Notes: generated from the letters alone by a model not told the origin. 64,000 bases of DNA from Methylacidimicrobium sp. B4 (GCF_017310545.1 NZ_CP066203.1:1674001-1738000), one strand, 5' to 3'. Positions 26,746 through 36,414 are shown, counted from the first letter of the stretch. Numbers and translations are program-made.

Positions 26746-27558
26746 TTAGGGAAGCAAGAGAATCGGGCAGAGGGCCTTCGCGCAGATGGATTCGATCTCC
26801 TCGGGTGGGAGGGGAGAGTCTCCGATCGAAAGCGCCAGCAGGCCAAGCCCTTCGTGCGCCGCGGCCGTCAAGATCCGCTGGGCCTTCGGAGGGATGCCGG
26901 TCCGGAGGGTCGAGGAGGGGGCGTCTTGGAGGAGCTCCTGGATTTCGGGATCGAGGGAGCCCCCTCCCCCCGGACCGAGCGAGAGCACGACGAGCTTTCC
27001 CGGGAAGTCTCGGGCCAGGGCCGCAACGAGCCGCAGGGTCCGGACTTCCGAAGGCTTTCCGGAATAGACGACCCCAAACGGGGGTTGGACCGGCGTCCCA
27101 TCGGAGAGATAGAGAACGGCGGCTCCCGAGCGGGAGACGATTTCTCGAGCGAGAGCTTCTCCCCGCGTCGGGATGCCGACATAGAGCTGGGAGCGGAGGA
27201 GGAGAATCAGGTCGGTTGCCGAGGCGGCTTCCGAGAGGGCCTGAGAGGGGATGCCGCGGAGCACCTGAAAGGACCAAGGGATGCGCAGGCGCCGCGCCAC
27301 GCTGCTCACCGCCTCCTGGGCCTGGGAGGCCAGAGTGCGCAAGGTTCGCTCGATCGTGGAGAGCTCGAGCTCGTGCCAGCAGGCGGAGTCGATCCCGATT
27401 TCGGAAGCGAAGGGAAGCCCAGCCAACCGGAGAAGGTTGCTATCCTCCAGGAACAGATAGGCGAGCTTGGCTTCAAAGCGCGCGGCAAGCTCGGCGGCCG
27501 CCTCCGCTCCCCCTTCGGAGAAGGCTTGGCCGAACAAGACGATCCGCTCGATCCTCAC
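26746..27558 (-). CDS. Universal-stress-protein-like double-domain protein
   Basis: I cannot name this protein with certainty. The 270 residues look like two Rossmann-type halves: RIERIVLFGQAFSEGG to the middle, and GVVYSGKPSEVRTLRLVAAL to the end, each with alternating helices and strands and ending in ILLLP, as in tandem UspA domains. The ATP-binding glycine motif (G-x2-G-x9-GS) is not clear, so it may not bind ATP. The start overlaps the stop of the Lon-family gene by 4 bases (ATGA) and archease follows 24 bases later. Confidence 0.6.
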   Translation of the reverse strand: MRIERIVLFGQAFSEGGAEAAAELAARFEAKLAYLFLEDSNLLRLAGLPFASEIGIDSACWHELELSTIERTLRTLASQAQEAVSSVARRLRIPWSFQVLRGIPSQALSEAASATDLILLLRSQLYVGIPTRGEALAREIVSRSGAAVLYLSDGTPVQPPFGVVYSGKPSEVRTLRLVAALARDFPGKLVVLSLGPGGGGSLDPEIQELLQDAPSSTLRTGIPPKAQRILTAAAHEGLGLLALSIGDSPLPPEEIESICAKALCPILLLP

Positions 27559-29975
27559 GTCTTTGCCTCGCCAGACGCAAGGGAGCGTGCCCTGCGGGCA
27601 AACTCGCCGAGCTTCCGTTCGACCCGTCCGTTGATGCTCTCATCCGGATAGCGGCCCTCTGGGTTCCGCTCTCCCGCGGGAAATCCTGTCAAGAGCTCCA
27701 TGGCCTGGTCGACCGTCTGCACAGCATAGAGGTGAAAGAGCCCTTGCTCGACTTTTTCGAGCAGCTCCCGGCGGAGGACCAGATGGTCGACGTTGGCCGC
27801 TGGGACGATTACCCCCTGGTGACCCGTGAGGGTGCGTGCGCGGCAGAGGTCGAAAAAGGCCTCGACCTTTTCGTTGACGCCTCCGATCGCCTGCACTCGT
27901 CCTTTCTGGTTGATTGATCCCGTGATCGCCAGCGACTGCCGGATCGGGAGTTCGGCCAGCGTCGAAAGCAGAGCGCAGAGCTCCGCGCAGGAAGCGCTGT
28001 CCCCTTCGACCACCCCATAGGACTGCTCGAAGACGAGGGTCGCCGCGAGCGAAAGTGGTTCCTCCGGCACGTAGCGGCCCGCCAGGAATCCTGAAAGGAT
28101 GAGGACCCCCTTGGAATGAATCGGACCCCCGAGCTTGGCTTCGCGCTCGATGTCTACCACCTTCCCGCCACCGAAGCGTACACGCGCGGTGATTCGGTTG
28201 GGATGGCCGATGAGCACGCCTCCCGCTTCGAGGACGGCCAAGCCATTGACTTGGCCTACGCTCTCTCCTTCGCTGTCGACCAAAAGGGTGCCACGCAGGA
28301 CCTCTTCGCGGAGGCGCTCCCGGATCCGGCCCGAGCGTGCCTCCGCAGCAGCAACCGCCTTCTCGACGTGGGCTTGGGTGATGATCGGCGCCGAAGCATC
28401 CCGGGCCCAGAAGTCGGCTTCCTGGAGGAGATCGGTCATGGTTCGTCCACGCAGCGAAAGTTTCTTGGCGTCCGCCGCGATCCGGCTCCCTTCTTCCAGC
28501 AGGCGGGCCACCGCCCCGCGGTCCAGAGGCAGGAGATTCCCCTTACGAGCCTCGTCTGCCAGGAACTGCGCATAGGAGACCACGATCGCCTCGCTCCGGT
28601 CGACGTCCTCCTCGAAGTCGACGACGACCTTGAACAGCTCGGAGAACTCGGGGTCGAGCTCGTGCAGCAGGTAGTAGAGCGACCGCTCCCCGAGCAGGAT
28701 CACCTTCAGCTCGAGCGGAATCGGTTCGGGCTCCAGCGAAACGGTGCTGAGGATCCCGAGAGCTTCGCCCAGCGGCTCGATCCGGATCTGCCGGCTGCGA
28801 AGAGCCCGCTTGAGCCCTTCCCAGGAGAAGGGATGGGAGAGGAGGCGGAGCGCATCGATGGCCAGGTAGCCCCCGTTGGCCTTGTGGAGCGAGCCCGGAC
28901 GAATGAGGGAAAAGTCGGTGACCAGCGCTCCCATTTGCGCGATGTGCTCGACCGTGCCGAAGAGGTTCGAAAAGGTCGGATTCTCTTCCAGGACCACGGG
29001 GCAGCCCTTGGCCCCGCATTGATCGATAACGACGTTTACCCGGTAGCGGCGGAGGAAGGCGTCGACCGCATCAGGGCCGATGCCGGGAGGGATCATCCCT
29101 GGAGGCAAGGTGTCGGCTTCCTTGGGAATCCGGAAGTTTTCGGCGTTCTTGAGCGCATCTCTTTCGACCGACTCCAGGTGGGAGCAGATGGCCGGCATCT
29201 CCGCATACTTGGCCTTGAGCTCGTCGAGCAGGTTCGAGACCGTCGAGCGGACGAGCGAGCGGTTGAGCTCGCGCAGCTTCGCCTGCGCTTCCCTCCGCCA
29301 CTTGGGAATCTCCCGGATCACCTTGGTCAGCTCCTCCTGTAGAGCGGAGACCCGCGCCTGGATCTTCTCCTTTTCCTCATCCGGCAGCTTGGCGAAGCTT
29401 TCCGGGTCGAGCACCTCCCCGTTCTTGAGCGGAGCAAACGCGAAGCCGGCCGGCGTCTGGAGAAGGGCGATCGCGTCCTTTTGTGCGCGCTCCCGGAGGT
29501 CCGAGAAGGCCCGCTCCCGCCGCTCGTGGAAGCTCTGCTCGATGTCCTGGGTGCGCGCTCGGTATTCGTCACTGTCGAAAACCGCAGGAATGCCGACGCG
29601 CAGGTCCTCCACGAAGCGATTCATGTCCTCGGCGAACTCCCCCGCCTTTCCCGGCGGAAACGCGAGGGCCCTGGGCCGCCGTTCGTTCTCGAAGGCAAAG
29701 ACGTAAGCCCAATCCCGGGGAATGGTCCGACCCCCCGACCGCTCCTCGAGGAAGCGGAGGACCAGGGAGCGCTTTCCGATCCCGCTCGGCCCCATGACGA
29801 AGAGGTTATAACCCGGCTGCTCCATGGCGACACCAAAGCGCACCGCTTCCATGGCTCGTGCCTGGCCCAGCACACCCGGACTCTCGCTCAGCTCCGCCGT
29901 CGTCTCGAAGGGAAGCCGGCTCGGGTCGATGCGGCGATCGAGAGCCTGGGCATCCAGGCGGAGGTCGGATCTCAC
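27555..29975 (-). CDS. Lon-family (S16) ATP-dependent protease, AAA type
   Basis: Probable ATP-dependent protease of the Lon-related group. The 806 residues include a Walker A motif GPSGIGKRS near residue 61, a long helical insertion with charged heptads (about 160-290), and an AAA lid region. The C-terminal proteolytic domain has the Ser of VEGDSASCAELCALLS and the Lys of GGVNEKVEAFFD, the catalytic dyad. It differs from classical Lon in having the Walker A motif so close to the N terminus without a LAN domain. It starts a minus-strand run with the stress-like protein, archease, rtcB, the M50 protease and ackA, and diverges from a methyltransferase. Confidence 0.88.
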   Translation of the reverse strand: MRSDLRLDAQALDRRIDPSRLPFETTAELSESPGVLGQARAMEAVRFGVAMEQPGYNLFVMGPSGIGKRSLVLRFLEERSGGRTIPRDWAYVFAFENERRPRALAFPPGKAGEFAEDMNRFVEDLRVGIPAVFDSDEYRARTQDIEQSFHERRERAFSDLRERAQKDAIALLQTPAGFAFAPLKNGEVLDPESFAKLPDEEKEKIQARVSALQEELTKVIREIPKWRREAQAKLRELNRSLVRSTVSNLLDELKAKYAEMPAICSHLESVERDALKNAENFRIPKEADTLPPGMIPPGIGPDAVDAFLRRYRVNVVIDQCGAKGCPVVLEENPTFSNLFGTVEHIAQMGALVTDFSLIRPGSLHKANGGYLAIDALRLLSHPFSWEGLKRALRSRQIRIEPLGEALGILSTVSLEPEPIPLELKVILLGERSLYYLLHELDPEFSELFKVVVDFEEDVDRSEAIVVSYAQFLADEARKGNLLPLDRGAVARLLEEGSRIAADAKKLSLRGRTMTDLLQEADFWARDASAPIITQAHVEKAVAAAEARSGRIRERLREEVLRGTLLVDSEGESVGQVNGLAVLEAGGVLIGHPNRITARVRFGGGKVVDIEREAKLGGPIHSKGVLILSGFLAGRYVPEEPLSLAATLVFEQSYGVVEGDSASCAELCALLSTLAELPIRQSLAITGSINQKGRVQAIGGVNEKVEAFFDLCRARTLTGHQGVIVPAANVDHLVLRRELLEKVEQGLFHLYAVQTVDQAMELLTGFPAGERNPEGRYPDESINGRVERKLGEFARRARSLASGEAKT

Positions 29976-30115
29976 AATGGCTTTTTCGGGAACAATCCTC
30001 TTCCTGTAAAGGGTTTTTGCAGCGACCGAGATCCGGAAGAGCGGAAATTTTCCTTCAAAAAAGACCGCGCCATCGCCTTCTTCGGGCGATATGGTTTTTC
30101 GTTCGGGCCCGCACC

Positions 30116-30769
30116 ATGGAACGAGTCGTCCATCCAGCCATTCTCGGTCGGCTTTCGCCGGAAAGCCCCGAGGAGGAGCGGAGGCTCCGGGAGCTTCGCC
30201 GGATCCATCGCCTCATGGGGAACCTGGGCTGGTTCCGCCGTCAGGTGCGTCGGCGCGTAAAGGAGTTTACTCGCGGCATCGAAATCGGCCCCGGTGACGG
30301 GGTGCTCGGTCGACTGCTCTACTTGGATCCCAAGCTGCGGGACAAGCTGGCTTTGACGGGGCTCGATCGGAGCGCCCGTCCGGCGGCTTGGCCTCTTCCT
30401 TGGGAGTGGCGGCGGGAAGACGTGCGGGAGTTTGCCGGATGGGGAGACTACCCCTTGGTGGTAGCAAACCTCGTCTTGCACCGGTTCGTCGACGAGGATT
30501 TGGGAAAGGTCGGCAAGGCGCTCGATCAGTCCTGCCGGCTCCTGCTCGCGGTCGAGCCGGCTCGGCGCGAATTGCATCTGACCGAGCTCCGTCTCCTCCG
30601 GCCCTTTGGCCTAAGCCGAACCGCCTATGAGGAGAGCCGGGCCGCCGTCCGCGCGGGCTTCCTGGGGGGCGAGCTCGTGGAGGCCCTGGGGCTCTCGGTG
30701 AAGCATTGGAAACTCGATGTCGAGATCACCCTCCGTGGGGCCTACCGGCTGGTGGCCGAGCGCCATTGA
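30116..30769 (+). CDS. SAM-dependent methyltransferase-like protein
   Basis: Probable class I methyltransferase of unknown target. The 217 residues contain the cofactor motif GIEIGPGDGVLGRLL near 55-69, an acidic residue after strand 2 (LTGLDRSARP), and a motif IV-like DYPLVVANLVLHRFV. The N-terminal 50 residues are basic and helical (RRLRELRRIHRLMGNLGWF), which could contact nucleic acid or another partner. ATG 30116 is the only good start. It diverges from the Lon-family gene across 140 bases that should hold both promoters. Confidence 0.65.
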   Translation: MERVVHPAILGRLSPESPEEERRLRELRRIHRLMGNLGWFRRQVRRRVKEFTRGIEIGPGDGVLGRLLYLDPKLRDKLALTGLDRSARPAAWPLPWEWRREDVREFAGWGDYPLVVANLVLHRFVDEDLGKVGKALDQSCRLLLAVEPARRELHLTELRLLRPFGLSRTAYEESRAAVRAGFLGGELVEALGLSVKHWKLDVEITLRGAYRLVAERH

Positions 30770-30855
30770 GACAGGGGGAGCAGGATGGGGGGGGAAGGTC
30801 TCGGCCTTGCCGTCGAATCGAGGCGCTAGTACCGTCGAAACGGAAGGAGATGGCC

Positions 30856-31446
30856 ATGACGACGACTCTCGGACCGCACACCGTGAAAGAGTGGCTTGCG
30901 ACTCCCGTGGGAGAGCATTGGCAGCTGATCGATGGGAATCTGATCATGACCGAAGAAAGTTACGGGAATAGCCGGTTGGCAAAGGAGATCGAGCTCGAGA
31001 TCGGATTTTACCTTCGGCAGGAGCCTCTGGGAACGATCGAGCGCAACGTCGCATTTCGTTTTCCTGGGATCGCAAATGCCGATCGCGAAGGAGTGGTTCC
31101 CGACCTCTGCTACATCCCGAGCGATGAGCTGAAAAAGGCCAATCTCAAAGCGAACGTCCAGGAAGGAGTTGTTCCGGCTCTTGTGATCGAGATTCTCTCT
31201 CCGTCGACCGAGAAGATCGACCTGGGACCCAAGGTGGCCATCTACCGGGAAGCCGGGGTTCAAGAATATTGGATTTTTGATTGGGAAGGGGAAACGGCGC
31301 GGATCTATCGTTTTGCGGAATCCGCTGAGAAGCCCGTCGCCGTCAAGAGCTTCGACGACACCTTGACTACGCCTCTGCTTCCCGGATTCTCCTTGGAGCT
31401 GCCGAAGATGCGAGCGGCGCTCGATGCCATACGGCGGCACGGGTAA
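30856..31446 (+). CDS. Uma2 family endonuclease-fold protein (DUF820)
   Basis: Member of the PD-(D/E)xK-like Uma2 family, whose cellular role is mostly unknown. The nuclease-like core is in VPDLCYIPSDELKK and VIEILSPSTEKIDLGPKVAIYREAGVQEYWI. The 196-residue length is typical. ATG 30856 has AAGGAG 6 bases upstream; an ATG 6 bases earlier has no spacing for that site. It is a lone copy here and the AT content is a little higher than in its neighbours, so recent transfer is possible. Confidence 0.9.
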   Translation: MTTTLGPHTVKEWLATPVGEHWQLIDGNLIMTEESYGNSRLAKEIELEIGFYLRQEPLGTIERNVAFRFPGIANADREGVVPDLCYIPSDELKKANLKANVQEGVVPALVIEILSPSTEKIDLGPKVAIYREAGVQEYWIFDWEGETARIYRFAESAEKPVAVKSFDDTLTTPLLPGFSLELPKMRAALDAIRRHG

Positions 31447-31581
31447 GCCTCTTTCCGTCCGCCGCCGTCGCGGAGTCGAGCCGGAGCGCGGCTGCAGGCG
31501 GAAAGTTGAGCTTATCCTCGCCCCGGCCGGTCGCCCGGCGGGATTCGATGCGAGAGGCAAGGTGGAGCTGCCATTGCCCGC

Positions 31582-32532
31582 TCAGGTCCTAGGACTGATT
31601 CGCAGCCAGAGGGTGGCGGGTCCAGTTCCTTCGGGCAGATCCGCGGGATGAGGCAAAGGCGGCAGCGGCTCGACTTTCGCTCCCGCCCGCTCGCCAGCGC
31701 GGGACCCTTCGCGAAAGAGGTCATCGGGATGCCACGGCCCAAAGTTGGTCGAGAGCAGGAGAAGGGCGCCGGGCTCGCAGAGCGGGAAGAGCCCCGAGAG
31801 CAGTCCCGCGAGATCGCGGGGGAGCGAGAAGTCGCCGCCCTTCCGCCCGTGGGCGTAGGTCGGAGGATCGATCACGCAGGCGTCGAAGCGCACCTTGCGC
31901 CGGAGGAGATAGGGGACGATCGCCCGAGCATCCCGCGCCAGAAACCAGTGGGCGTTCGGGTCGAGGCCATTCAAGCGGTAGTTTTCCTTGCCCCATTCGA
32001 GGACGCGGGGGGAGAGATCGACATTCCAGGTTTGGGCGCCCGCCGAGGCCGCCGCGACGCCGAAGGAGCAGGTGTAGGCGAAGAGGTTGAGGAGGCGGAG
32101 CGGCTTCTTCTTCCGAAGGAACGAACGATTCTCCCGCTGATCGAGAAAGAAGCCGGTCGACTCTCCGGCGTCGAAGCGGAGGCGGTAGGCGAGCCCGCTT
32201 TCCTGGGCCGCTGTCTCCATCGGAAGAGAAGGGTCGCCGGAAAGAAGGGTCAGCTTGGGGCTTCCCTGTCTTTCCCACCGCTTGCGCAGGAAGATCCGAT
32301 CGATCGGCAGGGCCAGCCGGCTTTTCCGACCTTCGAGCTCGACCAGGAGGGAAGCGAGGGTTTCGGGGGAGCTGCAGGAAATCAGAAGGTCTCGGCCCAG
32401 CCGTTCGATCCAGCCACCCGGGCCCGAAAAGAGCCGATGCATGGTCGTTCCGGCCGCCGTGAAGGCCGCGATCTGCTCCGGCCCGACCCAACCGGGCTCG
32501 GCTGCTGAGGGGCGGGAAGGAGGCACGGCCAC
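31582..32532 (-). CDS. RlmI/RlmK-like class I rRNA methyltransferase
   Basis: Probable RNA cytosine or guanine methyltransferase. The 316 residues show GESTGFFLDQRENR, the SAM-binding LNLFAYTCSFGVAAASAGA near 150 and the catalytic VIDPPTYAHG near 220, the order seen in the COG1092 group (RlmI, RlmK). The RNA-binding PUA domain at the N terminus of RlmI is not obvious and the N-terminal 90 residues differ. The GTG start overlaps the last base of the peptide-transport ATPase gene, so it is cotranscribed with the dpp genes although the link is probably incidental. Confidence 0.82.
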   Translation of the reverse strand: MAVPPSRPSAAEPGWVGPEQIAAFTAAGTTMHRLFSGPGGWIERLGRDLLISCSSPETLASLLVELEGRKSRLALPIDRIFLRKRWERQGSPKLTLLSGDPSLPMETAAQESGLAYRLRFDAGESTGFFLDQRENRSFLRKKKPLRLLNLFAYTCSFGVAAASAGAQTWNVDLSPRVLEWGKENYRLNGLDPNAHWFLARDARAIVPYLLRRKVRFDACVIDPPTYAHGRKGGDFSLPRDLAGLLSGLFPLCEPGALLLLSTNFGPWHPDDLFREGSRAGERAGAKVEPLPPLPHPADLPEGTGPATLWLRISPRT

Positions 32533-33368
32533 TAGAGAGAGGGTACAGCCGCGAGGAGCTTCCGCGTGTACTCGTTCTTGGGATTCCGGTAGAGCTCCTC
32601 GGGCGGTGCCGCCTCGACGATCCTGCCCTCGTTGAGCACCAGCACCTCGTCGCTCATGTGCTCGACGACCGCCAGGTCGTGGGAGATGAAGAGGTAGGCG
32701 AGGCCGAACTCTTGCTGGAGGTCCTGGAGGAGATTGACGATTTGCGCCTGGACGGAGACATCGAGAGCGCTGACCGGCTCATCGCAGACGATGAGCTCGG
32801 GCTCGACCGCAAGTGCCCGGGCGATGCCGATCCGTTGCCTCTGGCCTCCGGAGAACTCGTGCGGAAAGCGGTCCAGGGAGTCGGAGGGAAGCCCGACGCG
32901 CCGGAGCAGGTCGGCCGCCCGGGAGCGCCGCTCCTCCGCACGGAGGGCCGGAAAGTGGATCTCGAGCGGCTCTCCGAGGATGCGGGCGACCGAAAGCCGT
33001 GGATTGAGGGAGTTGTGCGGGTCCTGAAAGATCATCTGGACGCGTTTCCGGTAGGGATGCAGCCGCGCGCCCGAGAGGCCATCGATTCTCTCCTGCCGGT
33101 AGCGGATCTCCCCCGAGTGGGGCGCGATTAGCCGGACGACCGCTTTCCCGATCGTCGTCTTCCCGCTTCCGCTCTCGCCGACGAGGCCGACCGTTTGGCC
33201 CGCCCGGACGCCGAAAGAGACCCCCTTGACGGGCTCGACGAAGCGGCGAGAGCGAAAAAAGAGGCCGCCGGGCAGCGGGTAGCGGACGACGAGGTCTGTG
33301 ACTTCGAGGAGCATCGGGGCGGGATCGGCCGAATCAGGAAGGGGCGAGGAGGCTATCGAGTCTGGCAT
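32532..33368 (-). CDS. Peptide/nickel ABC transporter ATP-binding protein (DppF/OppF type)
   Basis: One of two ATPases that power the adjacent permease pair. The 278 residues include Walker A GESGSGKTT near 55, the signature FSGGQRQRIGIARAL, Walker B LIVCDEPVSALD and the switch His in FISHDLAVV. The C-terminal oligopeptide extension (EAAPPEELYRNPKNEYTRKLL) is present. The start at 33368 overlaps the upstream ATPase gene by 35 bases; an ATG at 33314, directly before LLEVTDLVV, is an equally good alternative. Confidence 0.95.
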   Translation of the reverse strand: MPDSIASSPLPDSADPAPMLLEVTDLVVRYPLPGGLFFRSRRFVEPVKGVSFGVRAGQTVGLVGESGSGKTTIGKAVVRLIAPHSGEIRYRQERIDGLSGARLHPYRKRVQMIFQDPHNSLNPRLSVARILGEPLEIHFPALRAEERRSRAADLLRRVGLPSDSLDRFPHEFSGGQRQRIGIARALAVEPELIVCDEPVSALDVSVQAQIVNLLQDLQQEFGLAYLFISHDLAVVEHMSDEVLVLNEGRIVEAAPPEELYRNPKNEYTRKLLAAVPSL

Positions 33369-34200
33369 AGTCGATCGTGGTGAGCCGTTTCTTGGATTCT
33401 CCGAGGCGGGGGACGCAGGCGATCAGCGCCTGTGTGTAGGGGTGACGGGGGCGGGCGAGAAGGGAATCGGTGGGCCCCTGCTCGACGATCTTCCCCCGGA
33501 ACATGACGATGACATGGTCCGCGAATCCCTTGACGAGGCCAAAATTGTGGGTGATGAGCAGGATCGCCATCCCGAAGCGGCTGCGAATGTCGCGCAGCAG
33601 GCTCAGGATCTGCGCTTGAATGGTGACATCGAGGGCGGTGGTCGGTTCGTCGGCGACCAGGAGCCGCGGCCGGCAGACTAGCGCCATCGCGATCATCACG
33701 CGCTGCTGCATCCCCCCCGAGAGCTCATGCGGATAGCTCCTCCAGCACCGTTCCGGGTCCCGGATGCCTACCTCGGTCAAGGCCGCGAGCCCGGCTCCGC
33801 GCCGATCCGCCAGATCGTGCCGGTGCAGCGCCATCGCTTCACTTAGCTGGAAGCCCACCGAAAAGACCGGGTTGAGCGAGGTGGAGGGCTCTTGGAAGAC
33901 GTAGGCGATCTTCCCTCCCCGGTAGCGGCGCAGAGCCGGCTCAGGGAGGGTCAGGAGATCGATCCCCTCGAAGAGGATCCTCCCCGAGCGGATGCGGGCG
34001 GGCGGCGAGGGGAGGAGCCGGCCGAGCGAGAGGGCAGTGACACTTTTGCCGCTGCCGCTTTCTCCAACGACGGCGAGGGTCGAGCCGGCTGCCATGGAGA
34101 AGGAGACGCCGTCCACCGCGAGGACCGTCCGTTCCGCGCTCGCAAACTCGATCGAGAGATCGGAAACCTCCAAAAGGGGGGTGACATCTGGAGCGGCCAT
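33334..34200 (-). CDS. Peptide/nickel ABC transporter ATP-binding protein (DppD/OppD type)
   Basis: The second ATPase of the transporter. The 288 residues include Walker A VVGESGSGKS near 45, the signature LSGGMQQRVMIAMAL, Walker B LLVADEPTTALD and switch LITHNFGLV. The C-terminal extension ends in the family-like QALIACVPRLGESKKRL, which carries a peptide-transporter signature. It starts 13 bases after the permease gene. Confidence 0.95.
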   Translation of the reverse strand: MAAPDVTPLLEVSDLSIEFASAERTVLAVDGVSFSMAAGSTLAVVGESGSGKSVTALSLGRLLPSPPARIRSGRILFEGIDLLTLPEPALRRYRGGKIAYVFQEPSTSLNPVFSVGFQLSEAMALHRHDLADRRGAGLAALTEVGIRDPERCWRSYPHELSGGMQQRVMIAMALVCRPRLLVADEPTTALDVTIQAQILSLLRDIRSRFGMAILLITHNFGLVKGFADHVIVMFRGKIVEQGPTDSLLARPRHPYTQALIACVPRLGESKKRLTTIDYARLDSLLAPS

Positions 34201-34213
34201 AGTAAGGAAAGGA

Positions 34214-35284
34214 TTATCGGCTGCCGGTGCGAAAATGGGGGTCGATCACGTCCCGGAGCGTATCCCCGAGCAGGTTGAAGGCGGCCACCGTCAGGAAAAC
34301 CGCCGCTCCGGGCGTGAGGAGCCACCAGAAGTTGCACATGAAGACCTTCATCTCCTGCGCTTGCGCGAGCATCAGGCCCCAGGAAGCCGCCGGCTCCTGA
34401 ATGCCGATGCCGAGGAAGCTCAAGGCGGCTTCCCCCAGGATGTACCCCGGAATGCTGAGCGCCGAGGCGACCAGGAGGTAGCTCGCCAGGTTGGGGAGCA
34501 GATGCCTCCACAGAATACGCCAGGGAGAGAGACCCGTCACGATCGCGGCGTCGACGAAGGTCTGAGCCCGTAGTGAGAGGGCCAGCCCGCGGATGACCCG
34601 AGCCGCCCCCGACCAGCCAAGGAAGCTCAGGATGACTACGATCAGCAGATAGACCTCGCCCGAGCTGAATTGGCTCGCAAAGGCTCCTCGCAGGGCCAGG
34701 AGCAGATAGAGCCCCGGAATCGCCATCAAGAGCTCGGTCGTCCGCATGACGAGCGAGTCGAACCAACCGCCGAAGTATCCGGCGAGGCCGCCCGCGATCA
34801 GGCCCACGCCCAGGCTGATCGAAATCCCGATCAAGCCGATGCTCAGCGAGACCTGCGCCCCGTAGAGCAGGCGGGTGAAGACGTCGCGGCCGGTGCTGTC
34901 GCTGCCCAGAAGATAGATCTTTTGCGGGGGTTCGACTCCGAAGAGATGGCGACGGCAGGGGAAGAGGCCGAAAAGGCGGTAGGGATGGCCGAGCGGCAGC
35001 CAGCGGACGACGGCTATCTTGCCGGGGATCGGCTGGTAGAGCGCCTGGGTGGGGTCGGCATTTTCGTAGAGGCGGACGGAGAGGCCTTCCCGCGTCCAGG
35101 TCAAGGCCATCGGGGGATGATAGGTCCTTTGGAGATCCTGGTCGCTGGGCCCGTAAGGGGCCAGGAAGGGGGCGAAGAGAGCGCAGAGGTAGAGAAAGCC
35201 GAGGAGCCCGAGAGCGAAGGCTCCCTGCGGGCGGGAGATCACCTGACGCCAGAGACCGGAGCTTTTCGCGGGAGGAGAGTTCAT
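34214..35284 (-). CDS. Peptide ABC transporter permease (DppC/OppC type)
   Basis: Inner-membrane permease. The 356 residues have a first helix at about 21-43 (FALGLLGFLYLCALFAPFL), a large periplasmic insertion of about 100 residues, and the C-terminal five helices with the EAA-type loop (RGLALSLRAQTFVDAAIVTGLSPWRI) that contacts an ATPase. The insertion around residues 80-140 (QALYQPIPGKIAVVRWLPLG and a Cys-containing segment) is longer than in classical OppC. It overlaps the other permease gene by 4 bases. Confidence 0.93.
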   Translation of the reverse strand: MNSPPAKSSGLWRQVISRPQGAFALGLLGFLYLCALFAPFLAPYGPSDQDLQRTYHPPMALTWTREGLSVRLYENADPTQALYQPIPGKIAVVRWLPLGHPYRLFGLFPCRRHLFGVEPPQKIYLLGSDSTGRDVFTRLLYGAQVSLSIGLIGISISLGVGLIAGGLAGYFGGWFDSLVMRTTELLMAIPGLYLLLALRGAFASQFSSGEVYLLIVVILSFLGWSGAARVIRGLALSLRAQTFVDAAIVTGLSPWRILWRHLLPNLASYLLVASALSIPGYILGEAALSFLGIGIQEPAASWGLMLAQAQEMKVFMCNFWWLLTPGAAVFLTVAAFNLLGDTLRDVIDPHFRTGSR

Positions 35285-36252
35285 CGGGCGGGGAGACGGA
35301 CGCGGGGATCGACCCAGGCGAGCAGGATATCGGAGAAGAGGTTGCCCAAGACGAGCAGGATGCAGCTGAGGACGACTGAGGCCAGGACCACGAACTGATC
35401 CTGGCGAATGAAGGCCGAATAGATGAGCTGCCCCAGGCCGGGATAGCTCATCACGTTTTCCACGAGCAAGGAGCCGCTCAGGAGTCCCGCGACGACGTAG
35501 CCCAGGGTGCTCAAGAGGGGATTGACCGCATTCCGGAAGACATGTCGCCAGATCACGACGTTTTCCGGAAGCCCTTTGGCCCGCGCGGCGGTGACATATT
35601 CGGCGCGGATGACATCAAGGAAGTTGGCGCGCAGAATGCGCATCAGGGTAGCGACTCCGCCGAGGCCGAGGACGAAGGTCGGGAGTACCAGATGGTAGGC
35701 GATGTCGGCGAGGCGGCCGACGGGGGAAAAAAACTCATGTTCGATCGACATGAGGCCCCCGAGCGGAAACCAGCCTGTACGCGCAGCGAAATAGACGGCG
35801 AGAAGCGCGAGGAAGAACTCCGGGATCGAGAGGGAAGCGTAGGCGAGGAAAGCGGTCAGGCGATCCCACCAGGAATTTCGATGAACGGCCGCGAGGACAC
35901 CGAGAGGGATCGCGACCGTCCAGGCGAAGGCGAAGCTCGTCAGATTGAGGAGGAGGGTCGCGGGCACCCGTTGCCAGAGCAGATCGACGACAGCAACCTT
36001 ATAGGTCCAGGAATAGCCAAAGTCCCCGTGCAGTACGTTGCGCAGCCAGAGGAGATAGCGGGTGTACCAGGGCTGGTCGAGCCCAAAGCTCTTCTCGAGG
36101 GCGGCGAGAAACTCGGGGCTGATGTCGCGCTGGGCCTTGATCGGGGTCAGAAAGTTGCCTGGCGTGAGCGACATGAGGAAAAACACGAGCAGAGTTACGC
36201 CGAGGAGCAGAGGGAGGAGAAAGAGCAGGCGTCGGAGAACGAATAGAACCAT
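35281..36252 (-). CDS. Peptide ABC transporter permease (DppB/OppB type)
   Basis: Inner-membrane permease and first gene of the permease/ATPase run. The 323 residues show six helices and the typical N terminus LRRLLFLLPLLLGVTLLVFFL, the motif FGLDQPWYTRYLLWLRNVLHGDFGYSW and the EAA-type loop VIRAEYVTAARAKGLPENVVIWRH. Its promoter should lie in the 160 bases before the AsmA-like gene, which is transcribed the other way. Confidence 0.94.
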   Translation of the reverse strand: MVLFVLRRLLFLLPLLLGVTLLVFFLMSLTPGNFLTPIKAQRDISPEFLAALEKSFGLDQPWYTRYLLWLRNVLHGDFGYSWTYKVAVVDLLWQRVPATLLLNLTSFAFAWTVAIPLGVLAAVHRNSWWDRLTAFLAYASLSIPEFFLALLAVYFAARTGWFPLGGLMSIEHEFFSPVGRLADIAYHLVLPTFVLGLGGVATLMRILRANFLDVIRAEYVTAARAKGLPENVVIWRHVFRNAVNPLLSTLGYVVAGLLSGSLLVENVMSYPGLGQLIYSAFIRQDQFVVLASVVLSCILLVLGNLFSDILLAWVDPRVRLPAR

Positions 36253-36414
36253 CGGAAAGAGGCTGGTCGCCTTTCGAGTTTTGGCTCTTGATAAGGGCTC
36301 GGAAGTGGGGGAAAGACAATACTTTTCCTCGGGCGGGAAACGGGCCGCAGCCGATCGGGGGAGGAGAGAGCGTTGGATCTTTGGGAAGATTGGGAAGATG
36401 CGGCCGGGAAAAAG

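Noticed and set aside
30856-31446. Uma2 protein as part of a mobile or defence island
   Set aside because: It is a single copy with no integrase, toxin or defence genes nearby.
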